Source of the DNA: Brucella anthropi ATCC 49188
Lineage (GTDB): Bacteria; Pseudomonadota; Alphaproteobacteria; Rhizobiales; Rhizobiaceae
Direction: 5' to 3'
NCBI RefSeq assembly: GCF_000017405.1
Contig: NC_009667.1
Location: forward strand, 434,001 to 498,000
Length of the DNA stretch: 64,000 nucleotides
The notes under the pieces were generated by a model. That model did not search any database and was not told the origin of the DNA. It saw only the letters and a list, made by a program, of their open reading frames with translations. Made by a program: the position numbers and the translations under genes. Shown one piece after another: positions 53,438 to 62,421 of the stretch (its first letter is position 1; each line of letters begins with the position of its first letter).

Positions 53438-54673
53438 ATGTATGATTTCGCCGTAGCCTGGGACTGGCTGGGCTTCGCAGCGCGGTGGCTGCATGTGATT
53501 ACCGCGATTGCGTGGATCGGCTCGTCTTTCTACTTCATCGCGCTTGATCTCGGTCTGCGCCAGCGTCCCGGCTTGCCGGTTGGTGCGCATGGCGAGGAAT
53601 GGCAGGTCCATGGCGGTGGCTTCTATCACATCCAGAAATATCTGGTTGCGCCCGCCGAAATGCCGGAACACCTGACCTGGTTCAAATGGGAATCCTACGC
53701 CACCTGGCTGTCGGGTTTCACGCTGCTCTGCATCGTCTACTATGCCGGCGCCGATCTCTACCTGATCGATCCGAATGTGCTCGATGTTTCCGTACCGGTC
53801 GCCATTGCGATCTCGATCGGTTCGCTGGCCTTCGGCTGGATCGCCTATAACACCATCTGCAAGTTGATGCTCGGTAAGAGCGATACGCTCCTGATGGTCA
53901 TTCTCTACTGTATTCTGGTGGTGGTGGCCTGGGGCTATACGCACCTGTTTACAGGCCGCGCCGCCTTCCTGCATCTCGGTGCCTTCACGGCAACGATCAT
54001 GTCTGCCAACGTGTTCATGATCATCATCCCGAACCAGAAGATCGTGGTGGCGGATCTGATCGCAGGCCGCAAGCCGGACCCGAAATACGGCAAGATCGCC
54101 AAGCAGCGTTCGACGCATAACAACTATCTGACGCTGCCTGTTCTGTTCCTGATGCTGTCGAACCACTATCCGCTGGCTTTCGGGACGCAATTCAACTGGA
54201 TCATCGCCTCGCTGGTGTTCCTGATGGGCGTCACGATCCGCCACTGGTTCAACACACAGCATGCCCGCAAGGGCAGCCCGACCTGGACCTGGCTGGTAAC
54301 GGTGATCCTGTTCATCATCATCATCTGGCTCTCGACAGTGCCGAAGGTTCTGACCGGTGAGCCGGAAGAACAGAAGGTTTCGGCATTGCAGCAGTCTTTC
54401 ATCTCGGACCCGCACTTTGAAAAAGTGCGGGATACCGTTCTGGGGCGTTGCGCCATGTGCCATGCCAAGGAACCGGGCTGGGAAGGTATCATTGCGCCAC
54501 CGAAAGGCGTCGTGCTGGATACCGACCGGGATATTGCCGCGCATGCGCGTGAAATCTATTTGCAGGCAGGTCGCTCACATGCCATGCCGCCCGCCAATGT
54601 CACCGGCGTGAGCGAGGAAGAGCGTCAGCTTCTTGCCTCCTGGTACCAGTCTGCCACGCAAGGCCCGAAATAA
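53438..54673 (+). CDS. puuD: Urate hydroxylase PuuD, membrane-bound with cytochrome c domain
   Basis: A 411-residue inner-membrane enzyme that oxidises urate to 5-hydroxyisourate, feeding UraH. Residues 1-310 carry about eight helices, with the conserved WLHVITAIAWIGSSFYFIALD, HGGGFYHIQKY and THNNYLTLPVLFLMLSNHYP. The C-terminal part is a cytochrome c with the haem motif RCAMCHAKEPGW and a later Met (HAMPPANVTG). It replaces the soluble uricase or HpxO in this pathway. ATG 53438 follows GGGAG; an in-frame start at 53375 is improbable. The guanine deaminase gene follows by 14 bp. Confidence 0.95.
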   Translation: MYDFAVAWDWLGFAARWLHVITAIAWIGSSFYFIALDLGLRQRPGLPVGAHGEEWQVHGGGFYHIQKYLVAPAEMPEHLTWFKWESYATWLSGFTLLCIVYYAGADLYLIDPNVLDVSVPVAIAISIGSLAFGWIAYNTICKLMLGKSDTLLMVILYCILVVVAWGYTHLFTGRAAFLHLGAFTATIMSANVFMIIIPNQKIVVADLIAGRKPDPKYGKIAKQRSTHNNYLTLPVLFLMLSNHYPLAFGTQFNWIIASLVFLMGVTIRHWFNTQHARKGSPTWTWLVTVILFIIIIWLSTVPKVLTGEPEEQKVSALQQSFISDPHFEKVRDTVLGRCAMCHAKEPGWEGIIAPPKGVVLDTDRDIAAHAREIYLQAGRSHAMPPANVTGVSEEERQLLASWYQSATQGPK

Positions 54674-54687
54674 GGACCACGACTAAA

Positions 54688-55992
54688 ATGACCAAGCTTC
54701 TGATCCGCGGCCGTGTGCTGACCTTTCGTGACGAACCGCAGAGCCTCGATGACAATGCCGCTTACCGCTATATCGAGGACGGCGCTGTTCTTGTCGAAGA
54801 TGGCCGTATCCTGCGCCTCGGGGACTATGCTGAAGTAAGCAGCATGGCAGGCCGCGACGTCAACGTCGCCGACCATCGCCCGCACCTGATCCTGCCCGGT
54901 TTCATCGATACGCATATCCATTATCCGCAGACGCAGGTGGTCGCTTCTTATGCAGCCAATCTGCTGGAGTGGCTCAATACCTATACGTTCGTCGCTGAAC
55001 AGAAATTTGCCGATGAGCAACATGCCGAATTCATCGCGGAGCGCTTTCTTGACGAGCTGATCCGCCACGGCACCACCACGGCGGTTGCTTACTGCTCGGT
55101 ACATCCGCAGAGCGTCGATGCCTATTTCCGCGCCTCGCAACATCGCAACATGCGCATGCTCGGCGGCAAGGTCATGATGGATCGCAATGCGCCGCCAGCA
55201 CTCTGCGACACGGCAAAGTCCGGCTATGATGATACGAAGGCGCTGATCGCACGCTGGCAGGGCAAAGGCCGCCTCGATTATGTGATCACCCCGCGCTTTG
55301 CCATTACGTCCACGCCGGAGCAGCTTGAGGCAAGCCAGGCGCTTGTTCGTGAGCATCCCGGCAGCTACATCCAGACGCATCTTTCGGAAAATCACGACGA
55401 AATCTCTTTCACCAAGTCGCTTTATCCCGATGCACCGGACTATCTCGGCATATACGAGCATTACGGCCTGTTGGGCGACAAGACCCTGCTCGGCCATTCG
55501 ATCCATCTGGAGCCGCGCGAAGTGCGCGTCATGGCGGAAACCGGCTCGATTGCCGTCTTCTGCCCGACTTCCAATATGTTCCTCGGCTCGGGTCTTTTCG
55601 ATCGCGACCGCTTGAAAGCATCGGGCGTGCGCATGGCGGTGGCGACCGATGTCGGCGGCGGCACGAGTTTCTCCATGCTGCGCACTATGGACGAGGGCTA
55701 CAAAGTCCTCCAGCTGCGCGAACAGCGTCTGAACCCGTTCCAGTCATTCTACATGATGACGCTGGGCAATGCCCGTGCGCTGTCGATGGAAGACAAGATC
55801 GGTACGCTCGACGAGGGCACGGAAGCGGATATCGTGGTGCTGGATTCATCGGCCACATCGCCGATGCGGCTTCGCATGGCGGCTGGCGCGACGCTGGAGC
55901 AGGAACTGTTCCTGTTGCAGACGCTGGGCGATGACCGCGCCATCGTCGAAACCTATGTGGCTGGCAAGCCGCTCAAGGCCGAACTGGCCTGA
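54688..55992 (+). CDS. guaD: Guanine deaminase
   Basis: A zinc amidohydrolase of 434 residues converting guanine to xanthine, the substrate for XdhAB. The metal motif is PGFIDTHIHYPQTQVVASY; further ligands and catalytic residues lie in HLSENHDEISF, LLGHSIHLEP and AVATDVGGGTSFSML. The start region VEDGRILRLGDY is typical. It is cotranscribed with puuD, 14 bp downstream. Together the two genes funnel guanine and urate into the same pathway. Confidence 0.96.
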   Translation: MTKLLIRGRVLTFRDEPQSLDDNAAYRYIEDGAVLVEDGRILRLGDYAEVSSMAGRDVNVADHRPHLILPGFIDTHIHYPQTQVVASYAANLLEWLNTYTFVAEQKFADEQHAEFIAERFLDELIRHGTTTAVAYCSVHPQSVDAYFRASQHRNMRMLGGKVMMDRNAPPALCDTAKSGYDDTKALIARWQGKGRLDYVITPRFAITSTPEQLEASQALVREHPGSYIQTHLSENHDEISFTKSLYPDAPDYLGIYEHYGLLGDKTLLGHSIHLEPREVRVMAETGSIAVFCPTSNMFLGSGLFDRDRLKASGVRMAVATDVGGGTSFSMLRTMDEGYKVLQLREQRLNPFQSFYMMTLGNARALSMEDKIGTLDEGTEADIVVLDSSATSPMRLRMAAGATLEQELFLLQTLGDDRAIVETYVAGKPLKAELA

Positions 55993-56052
55993 TTACTCCA
56001 ATCCTTGGAGGAGGATGACCCGTGGCGGAGCGATCCGCTGCGGGTCTTTTTG

Positions 56053-56871
56053 TTAAAACTCTTCCGGGCGTTTGCCGCCCATGGCACGGGTAAGCTCGTC
56101 GGCGGTGGAGCGGATCAGCGGCCCGAACTCCTCGAGTCTCTTTTTCGGCAGGCGCACCGCAGGGCCGGAAACGGAAATACCAGCAATCGCCTCGCCATAT
56201 TCATTGAAGATGGGAGCGGCGATGCAGCACATGCCGAGCGTATGTTCTTCATCATCAACAGACCAGCCGCGGGTGCGGGTTGCCTGAATGTCTTTCAAGA
56301 GCGCGGGCAGGCTGTCGAGCGTACGCTGCGTGAAATGTTCAAGCGTGCGCCCCGAAAGAGCGTGCGCGATTTCCTTGTCCGACCAGGTGGACAATATGGC
56401 CTTGCCGATGCCGGATGCATGGATGGGCCCGCGCCGTCCGGGCCGGAAAAAGGCGCGCATCGGCGCATGACTTTCGATCTGCGAGATGAACACGACATCG
56501 CCGCCGTCCTCGACGCCGATATTGGCGGTTTCGCCGCTCGTTTCCATCAATGTCTTGAGATAAGGCCGCGCCAGAATGCCGAGCTTGCGGAACCGGCGAA
56601 AGGCATTGCCGATTTCGAAAGCCTTGACGCCGATGGTCCAATCTCCGCTTTCCAGATCGTGGGAAACCATACCATGATTTGCCAGCGACGACAGAAGGCG
56701 GTGCACGGTGGAGGGCGCCATACCGCTCTCATCGGCAAGGTCGGTCAATGTCGAGCCATCATTCTCGGCAATCAATGCCAGCAGCTTCAGGCTTCGGTCC
56801 AGAACCTGCACAGACGAGGGCGCGGCGTTTTCCGCCGCCTTGCGGCCCCGCTTTACCTTTGCCTGTTCCAT
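56053..56871 (-). CDS. IclR-family regulator divergent from gcl
   Basis: A 272-residue regulator of the IclR family. The winged helix is VQVLDRSLKLLALIAENDGSTLTDLADESGMAPSTVHRLLSSL, and the effector domain has ANIGVEDGGDVVFISQIES, LEHFTQRTL and GISVSGPAVRL. It is divergent from glyoxylate carboligase, like AllR/GclR in other bacteria where glyoxylate or allantoin intermediates are effectors. ATG 56871 with GGAGA upstream is preferred to in-frame starts at 57021 and between, which would overlap the gcl promoter. Confidence 0.9.
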   Translation of the reverse strand: MEQAKVKRGRKAAENAAPSSVQVLDRSLKLLALIAENDGSTLTDLADESGMAPSTVHRLLSSLANHGMVSHDLESGDWTIGVKAFEIGNAFRRFRKLGILARPYLKTLMETSGETANIGVEDGGDVVFISQIESHAPMRAFFRPGRRGPIHASGIGKAILSTWSDKEIAHALSGRTLEHFTQRTLDSLPALLKDIQATRTRGWSVDDEEHTLGMCCIAAPIFNEYGEAIAGISVSGPAVRLPKKRLEEFGPLIRSTADELTRAMGGKRPEEF

Positions 56872-57053
56872 TACCGTCTCCGAATCCCGCCTAAACTCAC
56901 GAATTACCACTATCGCATCCATTGCTACTCGGAAAGACATCGACGGATTATCTCCATTCCGTTGAAAATCTTTATTTCCATATAATGATATGCATTTCCA
57001 TTTTTTGATAATAACATTCATAAATGGAGAGTAATTCCATAGGAGGATTGGCC

Positions 57054-58838
57054 ATGGCCAGAATGCGTGCAGTCGATGCAGCCGTGCTTGTGCTGGAAAG
57101 AGAAGGGATCAATTGTGCTTTCGGTGTACCGGGCGCAGCGATCAATCCATTTTATTCGGCGATGAAAGCGCGCGGCTCGATCCGCCACATACTGGCGCGT
57201 CATGTCGAAGGTGCTTCGCATATGGCCGAGGGCTATACCCGCGCAAAGCATGGCAATCTTGGCGTCTGCATCGGCACGTCCGGCCCTGCCGGAACGGATA
57301 TGATTACGGGCCTTTATTCGGCTTCGGCTGACTCGATCCCGATCCTCTGCATCACGGGTCAGGCGCCACGTGCGCGTCTGGACAAGGAAGACTTTCAGGC
57401 GGTCGATATCGCCAAGATCGCAGCCCCCGTCACCAAGTGGGCGGTCACGGTCATGGAACCGGCATTGGTGCCTTTTGTTTTCCAGAAGGCGTTTCACATC
57501 ATGAAGTCGGGCCGTCCCGGTCCGGTTCTGATCGACCTGCCGATTGATGTCCAGCTTGCCGAAATCGAATTCGACATCGACACTTACCAGCCGATGGAAG
57601 CCTACAAGCCTGCTGCCACGCGGGCACAGGCCGAAAAGGCGCTCGCCATGCTGAACGAGGCGGAACGTCCGCTGATCGTTGCTGGTGGCGGCATCATCAA
57701 TGCCGATGCGTCCGATCTCCTGGTTGAGCTCGCCGAAATCACAGGCATTCCGGTCATCCCGACCCTGATGGGCTGGGGCGTCATTCCCGACGACCATCGC
57801 CTGATGGCAGGCATGTGCGGTCTGCAGACCTCGCACCGCTATGGCAATGCCAATTTGCTGGCCTCCGATGTCGTCATCGGCATCGGTAACCGCTGGGCAA
57901 ACCGTCACACGGGTAATGTCGACACCTATAAGAAAGATCGCAAGTTCATCCATATCGACATTGAGCCGACGCAGATCGGCCGTGTCTTTGCACCGGACTT
58001 CGGTATCGTTTCGGATGCAGGCAAGGCGCTGAAGCTGCTGCTGGACGTTGCGACCGAATGGAAGTCTGCAGGCAAGCTGCGTGACTGGTCGGACTGGGCC
58101 AAGGAATGCGGCGAGCGCAAGCGCACCATGCTGCGCAAGACGCATTTCGATCAGACGCCGCTCAAGCCGCAGCGCGTTTATGAGGAGATGAACAAGGCAT
58201 TCGGTCGCGATACCTGCTATGTCACGACCATCGGCCTTAGCCAGATCGCGGGCGCGCAGTTCCTGCATGTCTATCGCCCACGCAACTGGATCAATTGCGG
58301 TCAGGCCGGTCCGCTCGGCTGGACGCTGCCAGCAGCGCTCGGCGTGCGTGCTGCCGATCCTGACCGTCCGATTGTGGCACTTTCCGGCGACTATGATTTC
58401 CAGTTCATGATCGAGGAACTGGCGGTCGGCGCACAGCACAAGCTGCCCTACATTCATGTGGTCGTGAACAATTCCTATCTCGGCCTCATTCGGCAGGCGC
58501 AGCGCGGCTTCAACATGGATTTCGAGGTGAGCCTCGCCTTCGACAACATCAATGCCAATGGCGACGCGGAAAAGGGCTATGGCGTCGATCACGTAGCTGT
58601 CGCCGAAGGCCTCGGTTGCAAGGCGATCCGGGTTCGCAGCCCCAACCAGTTTACTGAGAGTTTTGAACAGGCAAAAGCGCTTATGGCGGAGCATCAGGTG
58701 CCGGTGGTTCTGGAATTCATCCTGGAACGCGTTACCAATATTTCCATGGGTGTCGACATCGATCAGGTTGTCGAATTCGAGGAACTGGCCGAACGTGGCG
58801 AAGATGCGCCGACCGCTATCGCAGCACTTTTGGATTAA
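57054..58838 (+). CDS. gcl: Glyoxylate carboligase (tartronate-semialdehyde synthase)
   Basis: A thiamine-diphosphate enzyme of 594 residues that joins two glyoxylates to tartronate semialdehyde and CO2. The segment [18 protein letters not shown] has Val where most ThDP enzymes have the catalytic Glu (RHE), a hallmark of Gcl. Also seen are [21 protein letters not shown] and the cofactor region [24 protein letters not shown] 57054 follows GGAGGATT; the frame is open from 57024. It is the first gene of the glyoxylate-to-glycerate path and is probably controlled by the IclR protein. Confidence 0.97.
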   Translation: MARMRAVDAAVLVLEREGINCAFGVPGAAINPFYSAMKARGSIRHILARHVEGASHMAEGYTRAKHGNLGVCIGTSGPAGTDMITGLYSASADSIPILCITGQAPRARLDKEDFQAVDIAKIAAPVTKWAVTVMEPALVPFVFQKAFHIMKSGRPGPVLIDLPIDVQLAEIEFDIDTYQPMEAYKPAATRAQAEKALAMLNEAERPLIVAGGGIINADASDLLVELAEITGIPVIPTLMGWGVIPDDHRLMAGMCGLQTSHRYGNANLLASDVVIGIGNRWANRHTGNVDTYKKDRKFIHIDIEPTQIGRVFAPDFGIVSDAGKALKLLLDVATEWKSAGKLRDWSDWAKECGERKRTMLRKTHFDQTPLKPQRVYEEMNKAFGRDTCYVTTIGLSQIAGAQFLHVYRPRNWINCGQAGPLGWTLPAALGVRAADPDRPIVALSGDYDFQFMIEELAVGAQHKLPYIHVVVNNSYLGLIRQAQRGFNMDFEVSLAFDNINANGDAEKGYGVDHVAVAEGLGCKAIRVRSPNQFTESFEQAKALMAEHQVPVVLEFILERVTNISMGVDIDQVVEFEELAERGEDAPTAIAALLD

Positions 58839-58866
58839 CGTAACGTCGATTTACGACTTCGTTTCC

Positions 58867-58988
58867 CCCTCATCCTGAGGTGCGGAGCGTAGCGAAGCCT
58901 CGAAGGACGAGGGCAGGCACGGTGCATTTTCCCTCGCCCTTCGAGACGCCTCCCCTCGACAAGCTCGGGAGGCTCCTCAGGATGAGGG
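58867..58988. repeat. Palindromic intergenic repeat with CCCTCATCCTGAGG ends
   Basis: CCCTCATCCTGAGG (58867-58880) and its exact complement CCTCAGGATGAGGG (58975-58988) bound a 122-bp element. Within it, the GAAGGACGAGGG and CCCTCGCCCTTC stretches pair again. It lies between gcl and hyi, so it is transcribed within the operon or separates two transcripts. Such elements are common in Rhizobiales. Confidence 0.75.
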
Positions 58989-59076
58989 AAAAGAACAAGG
59001 TTGAGGGTGATTCCAGGAAAATTGCGAAATGGCTTTTTCCAGAATTGCGCAAATAGAGAATTATAAGGAGGCGAAA

Positions 59077-59871
59077 ATGCCGAGATTTGCAGCCAATCTC
59101 ACAATGCTTTTTAATGAAGTGCCTTTCATGGACCGCTTCGCACTGGCCGCAAAGGCCGGTTTCACCGGGGTGGAATATCTCTTCCCTTACGAGTTCAACC
59201 GGCATGAGCTGAAGGCGGCGCTGACCAAGCATAATCTGGCGCAGGTCCTGCACAATCTGCCTGCGGGCAATTGGGCTGGCGGCGAGCGTGGCATTGCGGT
59301 TCTGCCGGATCGCGTCGATGATTTCCGGCGCGGTGTGGCCGATGCCATCGATTATGCCACGACGCTCAACTGTTCGCAGGTCAACTGCCTTTCCGGCATT
59401 GCCCCGCAAGGTGTCGATCCGGACGTTTTGCGCGCCACTTTTGTCAGCAATCTGCGTCTGGCGGCAAAGGAACTGGGCAAGCATGGCATTCGCCTGCTGA
59501 TCGAGCCGATCAACCACTATGATATTCCGGGCTTCTATCTCAACACGGTGGAGCAGGCGGTTTCGATCATCGACGAAGTGGGCAGCAACAACCTGTTCAT
59601 CCAGTACGATCTCTACCATCAGCAGCGGACACGCGGCGAGCTGGTTGCAACGTATGAACGTTACAGGCCGCTGATTGCCCATGTTCAGCTTGCCGATAAT
59701 CCGGGCCGCAATGAGCCGGGCACCGGTGAGATCAATTATCCGAACGTGTTCGAAGCACTGAAAAACGCCGGATACAAGGGCTGGATCGGCTGCGAATACA
59801 AGCCGAAGACCACCACTGAAGAAGGCCTCGGCTGGTTCAAGAACCATGAAGCCGAACGGCTGACCGCATAA
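59077..59871 (+). CDS. hyi: Hydroxypyruvate isomerase
   Basis: A 264-residue TIM-barrel protein of the xylose-isomerase-like family, interconverting hydroxypyruvate and tartronate semialdehyde. The N-terminus MPRFAANLTMLFNEVPFMDRFALAAKAGFTGVEYLFPYEF is typical. Metal-binding Glu and His positions are in LLIEPINHYDIPGFYL, FIQYDLYHQQRTRGEL, AHVQLADNPGRNEPGTGEINY and GCEYKP. ATG 59077 follows AAGGAGG. It lies in the gcl cluster, separated by the palindromic repeat at 58867-58988. Confidence 0.95.
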   Translation: MPRFAANLTMLFNEVPFMDRFALAAKAGFTGVEYLFPYEFNRHELKAALTKHNLAQVLHNLPAGNWAGGERGIAVLPDRVDDFRRGVADAIDYATTLNCSQVNCLSGIAPQGVDPDVLRATFVSNLRLAAKELGKHGIRLLIEPINHYDIPGFYLNTVEQAVSIIDEVGSNNLFIQYDLYHQQRTRGELVATYERYRPLIAHVQLADNPGRNEPGTGEINYPNVFEALKNAGYKGWIGCEYKPKTTTEEGLGWFKNHEAERLTA

Positions 59872-59874
59872 ATT

Positions 59875-59975
59875 AAAGCGCATCCCGAAAAGTGTGAAAC
59901 GGTTTTCGGACAAGATGCGCGTACAGGTAAAAGATTAGAGTGCTGATCTGATGAGATCAGATCGACAAGCGCTCT
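59875..59975. repeat. RIME-like two-hairpin intergenic repeat, copy 3
   Basis: The first hairpin pairs GCGCATC and CCGAAAA with TTTTCGG and GATGCGC (59878-59930). After the linker GTACAGGTAAAAGATT a second hairpin has GATCTGAT-GAG-ATCAGATC (59945-59963) inside AGAGTGC/GCGCTCT. It shares CCGAAA, CGGTTTTCGG, ATGCG-GTA and CGCTCTAGA with copy 1. Confidence 0.75.
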
Positions 59976-59994
59976 AGATTAGGGAGTAAGCGAC

Positions 59995-60879
59995 ATGGCC
60001 AAGATAGGCTTCATCGGACTGGGGATCATGGGTACGCCGATGGCGCGTCATTTGCAGGATGCGGGACATCAGCTCTTCACCTCCCGGTTCAATCCTCCAC
60101 CGCGCCAGGAGCTGATCGACAACGGTCTGCAAATTCTGGAAACGCCGAAGGCTGTTGCCGAAGAGTGCGACACCATTATCCTCATGCTGCCGGACACGCC
60201 GCAGGTAGCCGAAGTTATTTTCGGCGAGGGTGGTGCGATCGGTGGTCTCGGCAAAGGCAAGTTGCTCATCGACATGAGCTCGATTTCCCCCATCGAGACA
60301 AAAGAGTTTGCGAAGAAGGTCCGTGCGACAGGTGGCGAATATGTCGATGCACCGGTTTCGGGCGGTGAGGTCGGCGCGAAGAATGCCAGCCTCTCCATCA
60401 TGGCTGGCGGCTCGCAGGAATCGTTCGACCGCGCTCTGCCACTCCTGAAACTCATGGGCAAGAACATCACGCTCGTCGGCGATTGCGGTGATGGCCAGAC
60501 CACCAAGGTTGCAAACCAGATCATCGTCGCACTCAACATCGAGGCTGTTGCCGAAGCGCTGGTTTTCGCTTCCAAGGCAGGCGCGGACCCGGCAAAGGTG
60601 CGCGAAGCCCTGATGGGCGGCTTTGCATCGTCCCGCATTCTCGAAGTGCATGGCGAACGCATGATCAAGCGGACCTTCGATCCGGGCTTCCGCATTTCGC
60701 TGCACCAGAAGGATTTGAACCTTGCGCTGCAAGGTGCAAAGGCGCTCGGTGTTTCGCTGCCGAACACGGCCATGGCACAGGAACTGTTCAATTCCTGCGC
60801 GGCGCATGGCGATGATGGTCTCGACCATTCCGGTCTCGTGCGTGCGCTTGAACGCATGGCAAACCACGAGGTAGCCTAA
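59995..60879 (+). CDS. glxR: 2-hydroxy-3-oxopropionate reductase (tartronate semialdehyde reductase)
   Basis: A 294-residue beta-hydroxyacid dehydrogenase that reduces tartronate semialdehyde to D-glycerate with NAD(P)H. The nucleotide site is MAKIGFIGLGIMGTPMARHLQDAG; the substrate motif is YVDAPVSGGEVGAKNASLSIMAGG, and the catalytic Lys lies in GDGQTTKVANQIIV, followed by LHQKDLNLALQGAKALG. It continues the Gcl pathway. The ATG at 59995 follows TTAGGGAG. Confidence 0.96.
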   Translation: MAKIGFIGLGIMGTPMARHLQDAGHQLFTSRFNPPPRQELIDNGLQILETPKAVAEECDTIILMLPDTPQVAEVIFGEGGAIGGLGKGKLLIDMSSISPIETKEFAKKVRATGGEYVDAPVSGGEVGAKNASLSIMAGGSQESFDRALPLLKLMGKNITLVGDCGDGQTTKVANQIIVALNIEAVAEALVFASKAGADPAKVREALMGGFASSRILEVHGERMIKRTFDPGFRISLHQKDLNLALQGAKALGVSLPNTAMAQELFNSCAAHGDDGLDHSGLVRALERMANHEVA

Positions 60880-61007
60880 CTCAGGGATTTGATTTCTCTG
60901 GAGGGAGAGGGTGGAGCTGGCTGCTTGGAGGAGGTGGCCGGCTCCATTGATTTTATATGCGGGGCACGAAATAGTGCCGTCAAACGATAATCAAAGCTGG
61001 GAATCTC

Positions 61008-62282
61008 ATGACAGCCATCTCCGATCCGAAGAAATTTCTGACCAGCCTTTTTGATGCCGCTGTCGCGGCTGCCGATCCTGAACTGGTGATCCGCGCCAAT
61101 CTTCCGGCCAAGCCGAAGGGACGAACGATTGTCATCGGTGCGGGTAAGGGATCGGCGCAGATGGCGGCGGCTTTCGAACGTGCCTGGGAAGCTCCACTGG
61201 AGGGCGTGGTGGTTACACGTTACGGCTATGGCACGCCCTGCGAGCGTATCGAGATTATCGAGGCCGCGCATCCGGTTCCTGATGAAGCAGGACTTCAAGC
61301 CTCGAAGCGGCTGTTCGATGCAGTGTCGAACCTGACGGAAGATGACCTCGTGGTAGCGCTTGTTTCCGGTGGTGGGTCTGCCTTGCTGCCGTCGCCGCCG
61401 GAAGGATTGACGCTTGAGGACGAAATCGCCGTCAACAAGATCCTGCTCGCCTCCGGTGCGCCGATTTCGGCCATGAATGCGGTCCGCAAACATCTGTCGA
61501 CGATCAAGGGCGGCAGGCTCGCCGCAGCCGCGCATCCGGCAAAGGTCTTTTCGCTCGTTGTCTCGGATATTCCAGGCGATAATCCGGCCTTCGTGGCTTC
61601 TGGCCCGACTGTGCCGGACGAGACAAACCGCGATGAGGCTTTGAAGATCATCGAACGCTATAGACTGGAACTGCCCGATGCTGTGCTTGCGCACATCAAG
61701 AGCGAGAAGGCTCACGCGCCAAAGCCGGACGACAAGGTTTTTGCAGGCAATGAAGTGCGCGTCATTGCTTCCGCTGCCGTTTCGCTGGAAGCGGCAGTGA
61801 AGGAAGCCGCGCGTCATGGCGTCGAAGCGGTGATCCTCTCCGATGCGATGGAAGGCGAGGCGCGGGAAGTGGCGCATGTTCATGCGGCGATTGCCCGCGA
61901 GGTGGCCGACCGTGACCGCCCGTTCAGGAAGCCAGTGGTCATTCTGTCAGGCGGTGAGACGACCGTCACCATTCGCGGCAAGGGCGGCAAGGGCGGACGC
62001 AACAGCGAGTTCCTGCTGTCTTTTGCCCTCGATATTGATGGTTATGACAATATCCATGCGCTGGCCGCTGACACGGATGGTATCGACGGATCGGAGGACA
62101 ATGCAGGAGCCTTTGCTGATGGTTCCACTGTTTTGCGTCTGCAAAAAGCGGGCGAGGATGGCGCGGCGCGGCTCAACGCCAATGATGCATGGACGGCATT
62201 CGACGCCATCGGCGATCTGTTCGTACCGGGGCCAACCGGCACGAATGTCAATGATCTCAGAGCTATTTTGATAGTGGCTTAG
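61008..62282 (+). CDS. ttuD: Glycerate 2-kinase (GckA/TtuD, MOFRL family)
   Basis: A 424-residue kinase phosphorylating D-glycerate, most likely at C2, feeding lower glycolysis. The N-terminal domain has TIVIGAGKGSAQMAAAFE, VVTRYGYGTPCERIEIIEAAHPVPDEAG and VALVSGGGSALLPSPPEGL; the C-terminal MOFRL domain has VILSGGETTVTIRGKGGKGGRNSEFLLSFAL and ALAADTDGIDG. It ends the glyoxylate operon and its 3' end overlaps the convergent ccoS gene by 20 bp. The ATG has a weak ribosome site (GGGAATCTC). Confidence 0.95.
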   Translation: MTAISDPKKFLTSLFDAAVAAADPELVIRANLPAKPKGRTIVIGAGKGSAQMAAAFERAWEAPLEGVVVTRYGYGTPCERIEIIEAAHPVPDEAGLQASKRLFDAVSNLTEDDLVVALVSGGGSALLPSPPEGLTLEDEIAVNKILLASGAPISAMNAVRKHLSTIKGGRLAAAAHPAKVFSLVVSDIPGDNPAFVASGPTVPDETNRDEALKIIERYRLELPDAVLAHIKSEKAHAPKPDDKVFAGNEVRVIASAAVSLEAAVKEAARHGVEAVILSDAMEGEAREVAHVHAAIAREVADRDRPFRKPVVILSGGETTVTIRGKGGKGGRNSEFLLSFALDIDGYDNIHALAADTDGIDGSEDNAGAFADGSTVLRLQKAGEDGAARLNANDAWTAFDAIGDLFVPGPTGTNVNDLRAILIVA

Positions 62283-62421
62283 ACTCATCGTCCAACAGGA
62301 TGCGACTGGCCGCTCCATCCAGATCGTCGTACTGGCCGTTCTTCAACGACCAGAGAAAGGCGACAAGGCCAAGCAGGCCCAGAAACAGCGCGATTGGAAT
62401 GAGAAAGAGAAGTCCGCTCAT
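62263..62421 (-). CDS. ccoS: CcoS, cbb3-type oxidase assembly protein
   Basis: A 52-residue membrane protein: MSGLLFLIPIALFLGLLGLV, then AFLWSLKNGQYDDLDGAASR and a short polar tail ending SKPLSK. The single helix and the (F/L)W-x-x-K-x-GQYDDL-x-G motif are typical of CcoS, needed to put haem and copper into cytochrome cbb3 oxidase. Its ATG overlaps the ccoI stop (ATGA), as in many ccoGHIS clusters. It is too short for most ORF calls. The 3' end overlaps ttuD by 20 bp tail to tail. Confidence 0.92.
   Translation of the reverse strand: MSGLLFLIPIALFLGLLGLVAFLWSLKNGQYDDLDGAASRILLDDESKPLSK

Noticed and set aside
57018..58694. A 558-codon open frame on the minus strand opposite gcl
   Set aside because: It lies wholly within gcl, shows no domain and has the Arg/His/Asp-rich composition of a shadow frame in GC-rich coding DNA.
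58867..58988. Insertion sequence between gcl and hyi
   Set aside because: Only 122 bp with inverted ends and no transposase; it is a small palindromic repeat.
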